This document shows positions 21,515 to 31,203 of a stretch of DNA of 64,000 nucleotides, in pieces. Made by a program: the position numbers and the translations under genes. The notes under the pieces were generated by a model that was not told the origin of the DNA, did not search any database, and worked only from the letters and a program-made list of their open reading frames with translations. Source of the DNA: Galerina marginata (lineage: Eukaryota; Basidiomycota; Agaricomycetes; Agaricales; Galerinaceae); NCBI GenBank assembly GCA_023014335.1, contig JAECYW010000030.1, forward strand, positions 310,001-374,000, written 5' to 3'. The stretch's first letter is position 1. Each line of letters starts with the position of its first letter.

Positions 21515-23215
21515 TTACTGAAAACCCGACTGAGACGAGGTCTGGTCCGCGGCTTCTGCCCTAGCGAATTCAGCCCTTGTTAACACCCTATCGACAGCAT
21601 CTCTGCCATACTCTTGAGAGAGGAGTGCTAAGTGTCTCGCGATCTCCGCGTCACTTGCCAACCGATCATGAGCTTGAGTGTAGAAGACGTCGTAGTCTTC
21701 GTCCACATCTTGGAAGAAGCCCGTTTGTGGTGCGGGTTGTCTCGCCGGAACCGCTGGTCTGCCGCGGTTTTTGAACTCAATCACTTCTTTCATTGTCTTG
21801 TTTCCGTCTAGCGGGACTAGGTCACCATTAGGTAGTCGGATCTTATTTGTCTCGTTCCGTACTACCCAACCATAGGAAACATGCTTACTAGCATGTGGAC
21901 AATCACCAATGCGATGACCCGTCTCCCTACAGTAGAAACAGATATTTCCATTGGAATCGCGGCCCATGTACGTATTGCTCCTGTTGTACATTCCCGGTGG
22001 ATTAGCTGGTGGTCCGTTAAACGGAGTAGGAGTAGGCGCCCGTTTCAGTCCATTTATCGCATTGAACATTTGATCGAGCCGCGTCGATATGTCCTGCGTT
22101 GTTCGGGCTTGGAGTTTAACGGAATCTTGTAATGTCGCCATCCCTTCTTCTAGCTTTGGGATTGCTTCCCTATCATAAGACGCGTCCGGTCTACCATAGG
22201 CCGCGGCAGTTTCGTTAGTGCCGTACCGACTTCCTGACTGGTAGTTACGTTCCGCGACTATTATCGCGGCATCGATCACATCGTTAAGAGTAAAGCGATC
22301 CTCATTCCTCTTCCGCTCGACGGTACCATCAGGCGCCGTTGGCTTAGTCCTATCATTGAGAAGGTCCAGCCTATCTTCGATACGCCTTACAAACTCTGGA
22401 TGAAGACAAGAATAAAATTTTAAAACTAGTTCCCGGTTAGACATTAAAGCTGGAGGCGTTAGAAGTTTAGCAGCTTCGGCACAGAAGGACCTTTTCAAAC
22501 TCAAGAGTTCTTCTAGGTTTTCTTCTCTGATGCGCCTGCCACCTCCCTTCGCGCGAATTATCTTTTCCAACCTCTCTAGCGAGCCTGTCTCTAGGGCCGC
22601 GGCCTCGGGGTAACTTTTTATAATTTCTTTCTTATAATCTTCCCAGGTTCCCGGTTCTTTGTAGGAAGCAAACGCCTGCCACTCAGACTCTGTTACGGCT
22701 GTCGCGTACTTTCCTAGGAGCTTTTTCTTTTCTGCATCGTCTTCTATCTTATTTGTTTTGTACAAGTCCTCGATCCTACTAATAAATCGTAGTAGTTCCG
22801 ATGGCTGGTCTTCGTCGAACTTGGGCGCGTCTCGCGAGCCCGGGATTGGCATAGTCATTTTGTCTGAACTTATTATGGGTTCTGGGACTACGTCGGGTAT
22901 TGGGTTGACTGTACTCTGTGCTACAGTTGATGGTGTTGTTAAAGCGAGTGCAGAGGTGGACCTGATTATATCTTCAGGTTCTATACTGGCTCGTCTTTGT
23001 TGGTGATCCAAATTAGCTTCGATCCGCTGTCTATAGCGTTCCTGAGCTGGATTTTTAGGCTTAGCTGGTTTAGATTTACTAACGCTTGGTAGCTTGTCCT
23101 GATACGGAACTACGGGTCTATTAGAATTGACTGTGGTTCTCGTCGGTCGCCGGACAGTTACGGTCTGAGGGACTTGACTTGTGGTCGCGGCTCCTTCAGT
23201 ACTTTCTTGCTCCAC
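21515..23215 (-). CDS. Inner element Gag with CCHC zinc knuckle
   Basis: About 566 codons. It packages element RNA into virus-like particles. The central part is the usual retrotransposon Gag helical region (WQAFASYKEPGTWEDYKKE); near the C-terminus CFYCRETGHRIGDC is a perfect Cys-x2-Cys-x4-His-x4-Cys knuckle. The frame is open to a TGA upstream without an ATG in front of the conserved part: the first codon of the open stretch used here is GTG, so the true start may be spliced in from the leader, or be non-AUG. The stop TAA is at 21515-21517. Confidence 0.88.
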   Translation of the reverse strand: MEQESTEGAATTSQVPQTVTVRRPTRTTVNSNRPVVPYQDKLPSVSKSKPAKPKNPAQERYRQRIEANLDHQQRRASIEPEDIIRSTSALALTTPSTVAQSTVNPIPDVVPEPIISSDKMTMPIPGSRDAPKFDEDQPSELLRFISRIEDLYKTNKIEDDAEKKKLLGKYATAVTESEWQAFASYKEPGTWEDYKKEIIKSYPEAAALETGSLERLEKIIRAKGGGRRIREENLEELLSLKRSFCAEAAKLLTPPALMSNRELVLKFYSCLHPEFVRRIEDRLDLLNDRTKPTAPDGTVERKRNEDRFTLNDVIDAAIIVAERNYQSGSRYGTNETAAAYGRPDASYDREAIPKLEEGMATLQDSVKLQARTTQDISTRLDQMFNAINGLKRAPTPTPFNGPPANPPGMYNRSNTYMGRDSNGNICFYCRETGHRIGDCPHASKHVSYGWVVRNETNKIRLPNGDLVPLDGNKTMKEVIEFKNRGRPAVPARQPAPQTGFFQDVDEDYDVFYTQAHDRLASDAEIARHLALLSQEYGRDAVDRVLTRAEFARAEAADQTSSQSGFQ

Positions 23216-23358
23216 GCGTTTCTCTTTCGCTTTGCCTTTGCCCGCTATTTTCTTAAAGTCTCAGGGTATAGCTGATCCTTCAAAAGAATAGATGGTTTTG
23301 GTTTTATGAACGTGTTTGTAACAATTGTTTTATCTGAATTGACTCTAGTATTAACCCT

Positions 23359-23376
23359 CCCTCGCGGTGGGCTCCA
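23359..23376 (-). other. Primer-binding site of inner element
   Basis: Read on the minus strand, TGGAGCCCACCGCGAGGG begins 2 bases after the 5' LTR. A TGG start (complement of a tRNA CCA end) is what a tRNA-primed element needs. I could not assign the tRNA. Confidence 0.65.
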
Positions 23377-23378
23377 GA

Positions 23379-25094
23379 TGAGATGCTTGCTGCGGGGTGA
23401 CTCCGAAACACAAAAGAGACGCGGCCGCAGTAGATAGTTTTATCTCTCAATAAAACCAATCAACCAAACAACCAAAATCTCCTGTAAATCAGACTCTACA
23501 AGTGACGCGGACAAAACACCCAATCAATCAATCAATATAATTGACTAGTTCTTTTTGGGAGGGACAGAGGTTTTATAATATCGAGAGTCAAACGAGATAT
23601 TCAAAGGTTACGCAGCCGCCGCGGACACTTCGTTAATTGACTTTAAGCGACGCGGCCACCACAGAGGTGAACAGGTATAAAGTTTTTATTGGTATTTGGG
23701 GTCGATACTGGGACTACACTTCTTGTGTAACTGAGAAAACGGGCACTCGGGCGCGTACTGACTTGTCACTCGGGACACTGAACTCGACGTCACTCGGGAC
23801 GCGTACTAACGAAACTTGGGCCACCAAAACCCTTTACTAACGTGAACGTGATAGATACTACAATGTCCAGAACAGTCTACAACCCTCGAAGTTGTTCCTG
23901 CTACAGTCCAGGTCTTAGACACGCGGCGCACTACCAAAGTACTCGTACCGCGGCTAATCGGATGGCCACTGAAGCCTTGTTCAAGTCAATAAAGACAGGT
24001 GAAATAGGATCGTTGTTCAAATCTCTCGAATAGTTATCACTCAGATCACAAAGGTGAAATTCCGTTATCAACGCGAACAATCAATTGTTTTGAAATTCCT
24101 CGAAGTCAAGTTACGATTTTAGAGACTCTTATTGTGCCGCGCAAACGACTGGAGTATAATCTCGTGGGTAGTAAATTGCTTGTCTCTACCTATGTAGTTC
24201 TACCGCTTTTATAGTACATTAGAGCTGATACATGTGATACATTCGCGTAAACTACTTGACCAATCTTTAAGACGCGTCCGCGCGTCAATCTGTTATGACT
24301 TCAATATCCCGCGTTATCTGTGTGACCTCATCAGATATCATCTTTGGTAGGTGCTGACTCAAGTAGAACGCGTAAGCTTTTCTGATTGGTCGGCTCCTGA
24401 CTCGGCTTGTCGGCCGCGTCTGATATTCCTTCTATTTTTAGCCCATCTGATGCCCAGAGAACTTGGAGGTCCTCGGTCATCTCGGACGCGTCCGTATCTA
24501 ATCTCACTAGAGTCCATACTGACGCGAACTTGTACAGTCATCCATCCTAGAGGACACCGGCGAGACGCGGCATCTCTAGGGACGCGTTTGTCGTCATCAG
24601 TTGTCTGATGTCAGCAAGTTCCAGACCGGTCCTCGTCTATTTTTATAAGTCCGAGTCATCCGATGTCTCTTCGGTCTGGCCGCGGCAATTGCCGTGACGC
24701 GTTGCTGAGAAGAAGAAAACTCCTTCTCTGCCTAATGCGGAGGCGCGCGCTAACTTCGTTGGCGCTTATAGTGGATCCCGTAACCTTGGATAGTAGTCCT
24801 TTCCTATTTTGTACTAGAGACCTGCACTTTTTACTTCTCTTGTCCAGGCTGGCTCGCGTTCACAATGCTGGGAGTCCGCGGCCTTAATGTACAGATTTAA
24901 TTGACTCTGTAGTTATAAGTCCGTCCTGCTCGCGGCACCTCGTCGCGTACAGTAATTTCCTCTAGTCTATGCAGCGTATCTGACTACTCGGACTATTAAA
25001 TAGTCACTGCATAGATACTTATTCTAAGTTCGAAAATTGTATAGGGTTTGCAAAATGCAAAGATTTCAGGGCTAGTTTCAAGGCCGTCCCTTCA
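23379..25094 (-). repeat. 5' LTR of inner giant element (1716 bp)
   Basis: Second copy of 7610-9325. TCGG follows directly at 25095. In the element's sense it runs TGAAGGGACGG to GCATCTCA and would drive transcription leftwards into gag. Confidence 0.96.
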
Positions 25095-25891
25095 TCGGTG
25101 TACTGCGAATCGTGCACAAGATCCAGGAACTCATCCAGGTAGTCATCCACCGAGCGACCTTGCTGGAAGTATGTTGACCCTTCCAGAATATTAATGGCGG
25201 TCGCCGCAGCGTGAGCTGGAGTGAAGTTGTACCGGAAATCGCGCTCAAATTCTGCCCAGTCAGTCCATGGAAATCCTTCTGTTAGTTCCGATGCTAGTTT
25301 CCGTTCCGCCCAGCGGAACGCGCGTCCTGATTTCATAAAAGAAAGAACCCAAAGTATTTGTACAGTCACGTCCGGAAAAGCAGTCGGAACGAGACGAATA
25401 TAGGTTCGGCAGGTGAAAAGAAAGGATCTGCCTAAGGAGCGGTCTCCGTCGAAATCCGGCGGAACTCCGGGTCGAAGCGGAGTAAAGTTCCGAAATTTCG
25501 GAACCGGAAACCGGAAGCCTGGGCACTCTGCCTCGGGTTGAGACGCACTCCGGAATTCGGGAAAATCCAAATTTCGGGAGTGGGGAGCGGGGAGAGCAGA
25601 TTTCCGAAGTTCAGAAAGTTCCGAATCTTCGGGAATGCCCAGGGGCGGAAGGGGTGCGGAATCGGAGCCATGCGGAGCCGGAACAGCGCTCGGAAACGCG
25701 GAAACGTCCGGAAACTCGGAAACGCGCGGAGGGGGAATGGATGGTGTTACAGGTGTTGTTACAATGGCTGGGGGGTCCGAACATCCGAGACGGGAAAGGA
25801 ATTGTCGTAGGAGTGTCTGGGTGTGTTCCCCTTCACTCCGCAGCGCGTTCAAGGCACTCTCGAGGGCGGCGATCCGATCTCCGGAAGACAT
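25095..25891 (-). CDS. Outer element Gag, N-terminal segment
   Basis: ATG at 25889-25891, starting MSSGDRIAALESALNALR. A Pro/Ser-rich stretch is followed by the Gag core with GRAFRWAERKL, WAEFERDFRYNF and DDYLDEFLDLVHDSQYTD, the usual mushroom chromovirus Gag pattern. The frame is broken at 25095 by the inner element. It resumes at 7605 with Pro-Arg-Thr-Ile-Val-Val-Lys-Phe, exactly what the family shows after YTD. In the present arrangement translation would run into the inner LTR and stop at about 25019. Confidence 0.92.
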
Positions 25892-26036
25892 GTCGATGAA
25901 ATGGCCAAAAACGTCGGAAATGCGGAATTTCCGGGGTGAGGAGGGATTTCGGAGCAGAAATTGAAAAGTCCGGAAAAGCGGAATGCTTCGGAAAGACGGA
26001 ATGCAATTTCGGGCTTCGGAATCGGTCCTCCGAGGG

Positions 26037-26047
26037 CACTTTTCCCT
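26037..26047 (-). other. Self-priming primer-binding site of outer element
   Basis: AGGGAAAAGTG on the minus strand lies 2 bases inside the 5' LTR. Its exact complement CACTTTTCCCT occurs in the LTR (26175-26185, minus sense) about 30 bases downstream of the TATATA box, where the RNA should begin. The 5' end of the transcript can thus fold back and prime, as in Tf1 of fission yeast. No TGG-type tRNA site is present. Confidence 0.75.
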
Positions 26048-26049
26048 AC

Positions 26050-26397
26050 TGTAAGGGCAACTGAAGTCCGGGATGCCGGAAACGGATCGGAGAACTAGCA
26101 GGGAACCAAAGTCAATATATTAAATGCGGTGATCTAATCTAATCTATCTAAACGCACCTAGCAGGGAACCAAAGAGGGAAAAGTGGGAACCCAATGCTAG
26201 GTGAGCGGTATATATAAGAAAAGGCACTTTAGGGCAAGTGTTGCATGTAAAATAATAAAAGTGGTACGATAAAATAAAGTCCATAAATAAAATGAAATCT
26301 TCGGAATCACGTCCGGACAGGTGGAGCGGAGCGGAACTCCGGAACGTCGGACCCGGAAATCGGAGCTTCGGAAATCGGAAGCGGAGTTCCCCTTACA
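26050..26397 (-). repeat. 5' LTR of outer chromovirus (348 bp)
   Basis: Copy of 2908-3255. On the minus strand a TATATA box lies at about 26209-26216, with the inferred transcription start near 26185. It fuses about 30 missense codons plus a stop (26307) to the interrupted NLR frame. Confidence 0.96.
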
Positions 26398-28663
26398 CCA
26401 TCTGCGTGGTCTCTCAAGGTAGACTTTATTTCCTTCCGAGTATTTTCGTTGAATCCTTTGAGTTTTGATTCCATTTGGAACTCGATATACTTGATAATGT
26501 CTTTGTTTGCGGTCGCCTTTTCAACGTCAATAGCATGCGGATCAAACGGCCTCAAAACCCTTTCGATATCCTGTTCTGGCCGACTGGTAACCAGGATGTG
26601 AAGGTTTTTTGCTTTCTGATCTATGTTGCCGCCGAGAAGTTTACTAACCCAATTTAGCGTCCTTTCGCGGTCGGTACACTCATCGAGAGCATCAATGACA
26701 ATAAATGTAGCCAAAAATCCATCGAGAATTTCTCGCAGAGCATTCTGAAGATCAAAGACTGATGGTTGCTGATGGTCCCCGCAGCGTTTATATAGATCTG
26801 CCAATTGCGTGGGTGTACCGCAACATTGGCGGGAGAACTGTGAAATGAGGGATCAGATAAGGTTTTCATGAAGTTGTAGGGCTTTCTGAGAATCCCTTCC
26901 GTCGAAAAAGAAATATGCGACTTCGACTGCTCGATTTTTCTCCGAGAGTGCTTTTATAATTGAAGAGCTGGGTAAATAATTCATCATCTGACCAGTGCAT
27001 CATTGATAAAGAGGAGACTCACCATAGAATGCTTTTACCGCTTCCTGCTGTGGAATTATTTAACACTTGATTTCGAATAGCTTACTGAGAAGCTTACCCT
27101 TTCCCTTAACCCAAAGAAAACCGGGGTTTCCTTGCCATTCACGGAATTGTTCTCCGTCGAGAAACCAGGAGCAGGTTTCGACTTGACGTTTTTCATCCGC
27201 TTCATTGCGATTCTTGGAGGTGTCAGGAGGGGATAGCCAACCCCGAATTTTCTCGGCTGAGAAACTCGAATGAGTTACTCCTGATTATCGAAGATACCCG
27301 GAACCTGAAGTACCTAACCCATGATCCTTGATTGTCTCCAACGTCCGTCCTATGCCCACGGTAAATGAATCAGAAAAAAAGACTATCAAAAACGTACCCA
27401 TTTGTTGTTGTCCAGCCTCAAACTCCCTCACGCGAGTATTCGTGTCAATATGAAGTCTACTATAAAACTTATCCTTCAGAGCAATGCAACTTTTTCGGCA
27501 TGCGTCAATACGTGATTTCAGATCACTAGGTATCTGGAGTTTGACAGTTCGCCCTACAAACGAGCCGTCGTTAATTTGATATGTTCAAGGGGGAGTAGGT
27601 CCCAATTACCTGCCCAAGGCAATTTCGTGTATTCGTGAATGAGCGATGCGACCTGTAGAGATTGACGGCTGATATCTTCGATGACATCGGTCGTGTTTGG
27701 GATAACCGGCAGATCAGGAATTGCATTCGCGGTGCCTAGCATTTCGCGCAAGGTGCTGGCCAGTTCTCGGATGCATTCATCCTGAAGTTCCGTCTCCTGC
27801 ACGGCCTGCTCGCATAATATATAATGTTCGACTCAGTTTGGTCAATAATTTATTTGGCAATTCACCTGGTAAATAGTGGAAACTATCATCCATGATGCGT
27901 TGAGTATCGGGTGCGCCTGGTCACGACGATCAGCTGAGTTGGCATGAAGGTCAATAAACGTCATACCTGGGAAAGGCGGTCCATGACCATCTTGGTTAAT
28001 TTCAAGACTTGTCCGAGCGCCGAAGCGGTAGTCTCCACGGTGCCACTTTTTGTCAGGCGCGAAATATTGGCGTCAACCTTTTCCAGGAATTGCTTGACAT
28101 AGTCGTCTGATTGGGGAATGGGAGACAAGGCTATTTTCAGTTTTATGGGAATAGCGGTCCCTTCCTCATCCGTCAGATCAAAAGCGGCGCCTAGGTGAAT
28201 TGTCGTCAACCTGAACGTATGCATATAGTGAACACTGTACTTACTATTTTCGAGCAGGTCAACGACTTTCCCCTTGTGCTGTCCTACAAGATGCTTCACA
28301 TCCAAGCCGGTCCCCAACCCACGATACACCATAATCTTCATCATCGATGACAGCTCGAACCAGCTAATAACGGAACATGAAGATTGACCAAGATCATTTA
28401 CAAGACAAAGACCTACATTTGATTGTTTGCATTCCATTCCCATTTGAGGTTTGACGAGGCCGGCTGGTTTTCAGATTTTGCAACCTTTTTGTCGTCAACA
28501 TAAAGCCATACAAAGTACTGCGACCGGAATTCCCGTTTCCTCGGTCCAGTGTCACGTTCAACTTCGACATCTAGGCAGATCAGTGAAAACAACATTATTA
28601 TGTTACTATCGCATACTTACTCCCAAGCAGCGCGCTGAGTAGCAATGGTTTATCGGTCGCCAT
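26398..28663 (-). pseudogene. 5' part of the NLR gene: C2-like domain and NACHT NTPase
   Basis: Start ATG 28661-28663; exons 28621-28663, 28417-28570, one starting at 28363, and several more. The N-terminus (VERDTGPRKREF, YFVWLYVDDKKV, LKWEWNANN) resembles a C2-type membrane or ligand domain found on mushroom NLRs. A helical linker follows, then KIRGWLSPPD and CSWFLDGEQFREW, typical of fungal NACHT proteins. The Walker A loop GKAGSGKS is built across an intron (27048-27097). Walker B is FIVIDALDEC and the sensor-like motif is ILVTSRPEQD. The module would bind ATP and oligomerise on sensing a ligand with its repeats. An in-frame TGA (26853-26855) stands where relatives have Arg (CGA), and the frame is cut at 26402 by the chromovirus. 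The 3' half is at 835-2907. Confidence 0.88.
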
Positions 28664-30019
28664 ATCGAGAGAATGCAGAATTATGAGGGTAAGGAAGGGG
28701 AATAGGAAGGACGAACATGAATTCGGCGTGTACAGCCTCATGGTACAGCCTCATGTCAAGAAACATCATGAGACATCATGTCAAGTTGGCGCGGTGTCGT
28801 GATAAGACTGAGATTTATTATTCCATTTTGTGCAGTTGTTATTCTGCCTCCACAGATGGACAAAGAGGGACAGTCAAAGAAATATTCGCCAAGTCCAGAG
28901 ATCGTGTTTTCCGAAATTCACAGAATCTGGAAAGCCCTGTCAATATCGAACCTAGGCTCAGGCCTCAAGCCGAACCGGCACATCGGAGTTGTGTCATCAA
29001 TCAAGGCAGATTATGGCCCATTTGCCGGCTGAGCGCCGAGGCCTTATTAGGCCTGAGGCCTGAGGGCTCGCTTACCATGCTCACCCTTACTTCGTTCCTC
29101 TTCTTTTAGGAGCCGCAACGACGCCGCTCAACCCAACCAACTCCAACAGCCGGCTCGATCTTTCCTCATGCGTCAGCAGACTCAGCACCCAAACTAAGCC
29201 GAGCCGGAGGGTGATCAAATCAACAGCCATCAACAGTGTTGATCTTGACTAGCTTGACTCCTAACCACCATCTGCTTGCGTTTTTCATCCATCCCCCTGC
29301 TCCAGACTGTAGGAATCTGCAAGTAAGTTTTTAATTATTTTATATATCTTTCCTCTCTTTTGCCTCCAATCCTCATAAGTTTTTAGATCGTTTTTATGCG
29401 TTCGTGATTCTGTGCATTCAAGTATCTGTATCGGTATGAATGACCCTCCAAGCGAGGACGGTCTTGCGGCCTGTTTATGCTGGCCACCTTTTCCGTGCAG
29501 CTTCTGATTGGTTGTCGCGGCTTTCCGCTGGCACTCGCTGGGGACTCCCACCTGGGGATACACATCCCGCTCTCTGGGCGAATTTCGAGTTTCGGGTGAC
29601 TGAAGCGCTGCAGATGGTTAGGCGTAGAATCTGATTGACAGAAGTGGTACCGGAGAGGAAAAAACCTGGGAGGAAAATTCGCTCCTTGGGACCTGAGGCC
29701 TGAACGACCTCCACCGACGTCGGGTTAACTTCGGTAACTTTTATAGCTGCTCCTATGCTTCGAACCGCTTGAACTAATTTCCCTCTCTAGAATTCGTGCT
29801 CCAACTTCGAACGCCACGTCGAAGCTGCGATTCTCTTTGCGAAACCTTCTCTCCCCTATCAATCTTAATCACGTCACGAGACGATCTCGCTGGCCAACTC
29901 TCTCAGGCAATTGACGAATTTTCACCACCTGAACTGGTCACCACGAGCACCCCTTGTTATAAAAACGACACGAGCTTGTGTGGAAAGTCTTTCACGATTT
30001 TCCCCCGCATCGACCAAAT
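28664..30019. other. Intergenic region between NLR gene and GH131 gene
   Basis: Divergent promoters of the NLR (minus) and the glucanase (plus) should lie here. Short direct repeats of ACAGCCTCATG occur at 28733-28757. No coding region was supported. Confidence 0.5.
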
Positions 30020-31203
30020 ATGAAGACCGCCTCATTACTCGCTTTGTCGCCATTAGTTTACACGGTATTCGCTGCTCCTTCTCCGACCTCATCCGTCAAA
30101 GGATGTACCTTGTTATTCGACGGGCGGGTTCTGCAAAAAATGACACCAGCTGATTTTGACAAGAACTCGAGCATATTTGACCATCAGTTTGTGCATGGAC
30201 AAAGTGAGTACTCCCGGCTCTATAAGCGTTGTTGGTCTGATCGAGGATACGATAGACCAAACTTGGGCGGAAATAATAAAATTCCCTCCCGGAATTACGC
30301 CTTCTTTAGTGAGAATGCTTCAATCTACGCTTTGGCTGATTTAAACCTTCATTGGCCTCCTTTCACGTAGTTTGACATTCCAAAATTTGCGAAACCGGTG
30401 GAGGTGACTATAAGGTAGGCTCTGGCTATTAAGAAATCGTTTCTATCCCAAACCATTACAGCGATAAATCGATCTTTCTACCCGGAGGAAACCCTCCTCA
30501 GCCCCAAGTCGGGTTCAGGCGTTCGGAGCTCATTCCAGCGACGAATAATGGAACCGACATCACTGTACAAGGAACAACTACGTTCCATTGGTCTATACGT
30601 AACGACCCCTTACGTCCGTTAAACTTCTCGCATGAGTATCATGTACGTAGCTTTTCATGGTTTCTTCGGCGTAAATTCACTTTGTTGGATAGCCCGTCTG
30701 GCACGAGACGGCAGATTTCAGCACGTCAGAGATCACCTTCCTGACAGGAAAGCCGTTCAATCAATCCTTCGATCCAACTGTACACGATCCGAAGACATTT
30801 CGCCTGGCGGGTAGGCAGTCAAATAGTCCTGAAACAACATTCTTCCAAACGCCATTTGACTTCGACGTCTGGCATAACTTTGCCGTTACTCTTGGGTGGA
30901 GCTCGAAGTGAGTATCACTCGACCCTTCAACCACCTTGCCCCAAGTGACGACTATTTTACAGCCTACTTACCGTGTATTACTCGAAAGGGCTTGCACCCC
31001 TGAAAAGAGTCGCGGGTCCAGTGTTCAACGACAATTCTGGTGGCGGCCAATTCCACACCGGAGTCTTCAAACTGCCAACTGGCCCGCTGGGTATCGACGT
31101 CTTGCATCAAGGATTCCAAGAATCAAATTTGAATGAGGGACTCATTTTCGGAGGGATTTTTATTGAGGACAGTTCCGACGGTTGTGTTACCACTTTCCCT
31201 TAG
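30020..31203 (+). CDS. Secreted GH131-family beta-glucanase
   Basis: Six exons: 30020-30203, 30256-30308, 30371-30414, 30462-30642, 30693-30907 and 30963-31203; introns 46-62 bp, all frame-consistent, about 305 residues. It starts with a signal peptide (MKTASLLALSPLVYTVFAAP). Family landmarks in order: TLLFDGRVLQKMTPADFD, QTWAEIIKFPPGITPSLF, SIFLPGGNPPQPQVGFRRSE, PLRPLNFSHEYH, FDFDVWHNFAVTLGW, LTVYYSKGLAPLKRVAG, and a glycine-rich FHTGVFKLP. These match fungal glycoside hydrolase family 131, extracellular enzymes active on beta-1,3/1,4/1,6-glucans, used on plant or fungal walls. No cellulose-binding module is attached. The gene looks intact. Family call is from memory of the pattern, not from a search. 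Confidence 0.85.

Larger units (their letters stand above)
7610..25094 (-). mobile_element. Inner element: 17.5-kb giant Ty3/gypsy retrotransposon with antisense gene cassette
   Basis: It sits inside the Gag of the chromovirus. Two 1716-bp LTRs (7610-9325, 23379-25094; constant offset 15769; identical wherever compared) start TGAGATGC and end CCTTCA on the plus strand. Flanks are TCGG on both sides (7606-7609 and 25095-25098), or TCGGT if the LTR is taken to start one base later. On the minus strand it has gag (CCHC knuckle), protease and pol (YIDD, integrase zinc finger, DDE, no chromodomain) with catalytic residues intact. A tRNA-type primer site (TGG start) lies 2 bp inside the 5' LTR and a G-run polypurine tract abuts the 3' LTR. 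Between pol and the 3' LTR about 7 kb carries at least five intron-containing genes on the plus strand. Identical LTRs and clean target repeats mean very recent insertion. Confidence 0.95.
2908..26397 (-). mobile_element. Outer element: chromodomain Ty3/gypsy LTR retrotransposon, itself interrupted
   Basis: This is a complete LTR element inserted in the NLR gene. Its 348-bp LTRs (2908-3255 and 26050-26397) begin TGTAAGGG and end CCTTACA, and I saw no difference between them. The target duplication is CCATC at 2903-2907 and 26398-26402. Without the inner insertion the element would be about 6.0 kb. It has one continuous gag-pol frame on the minus strand: Gag, aspartic protease, reverse transcriptase, RNase H, integrase, chromodomain. 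The order RT-RH-INT and the chromodomain place it in Ty3/gypsy chromoviruses. Its primer-binding site looks self-priming, like that of Tf1. Three features argue against autonomy: the split Gag, the absence of a CCHC zinc knuckle, and an Asp-to-Asn change in the integrase. Confidence 0.96.

Noticed and set aside
23359..23376. Assignment of the inner element's primer to a specific tRNA
   Set aside because: Only the TGG start could be judged; matching to a tRNA 3' end needs the organism's tRNA set.
28251..28256. A good GTAAGT donor in the C2-like exon taken as a mutation breaking the NLR
   Set aside because: Splicing to the CTAG acceptor 54 bp on keeps the frame, so it is probably a normal intron.
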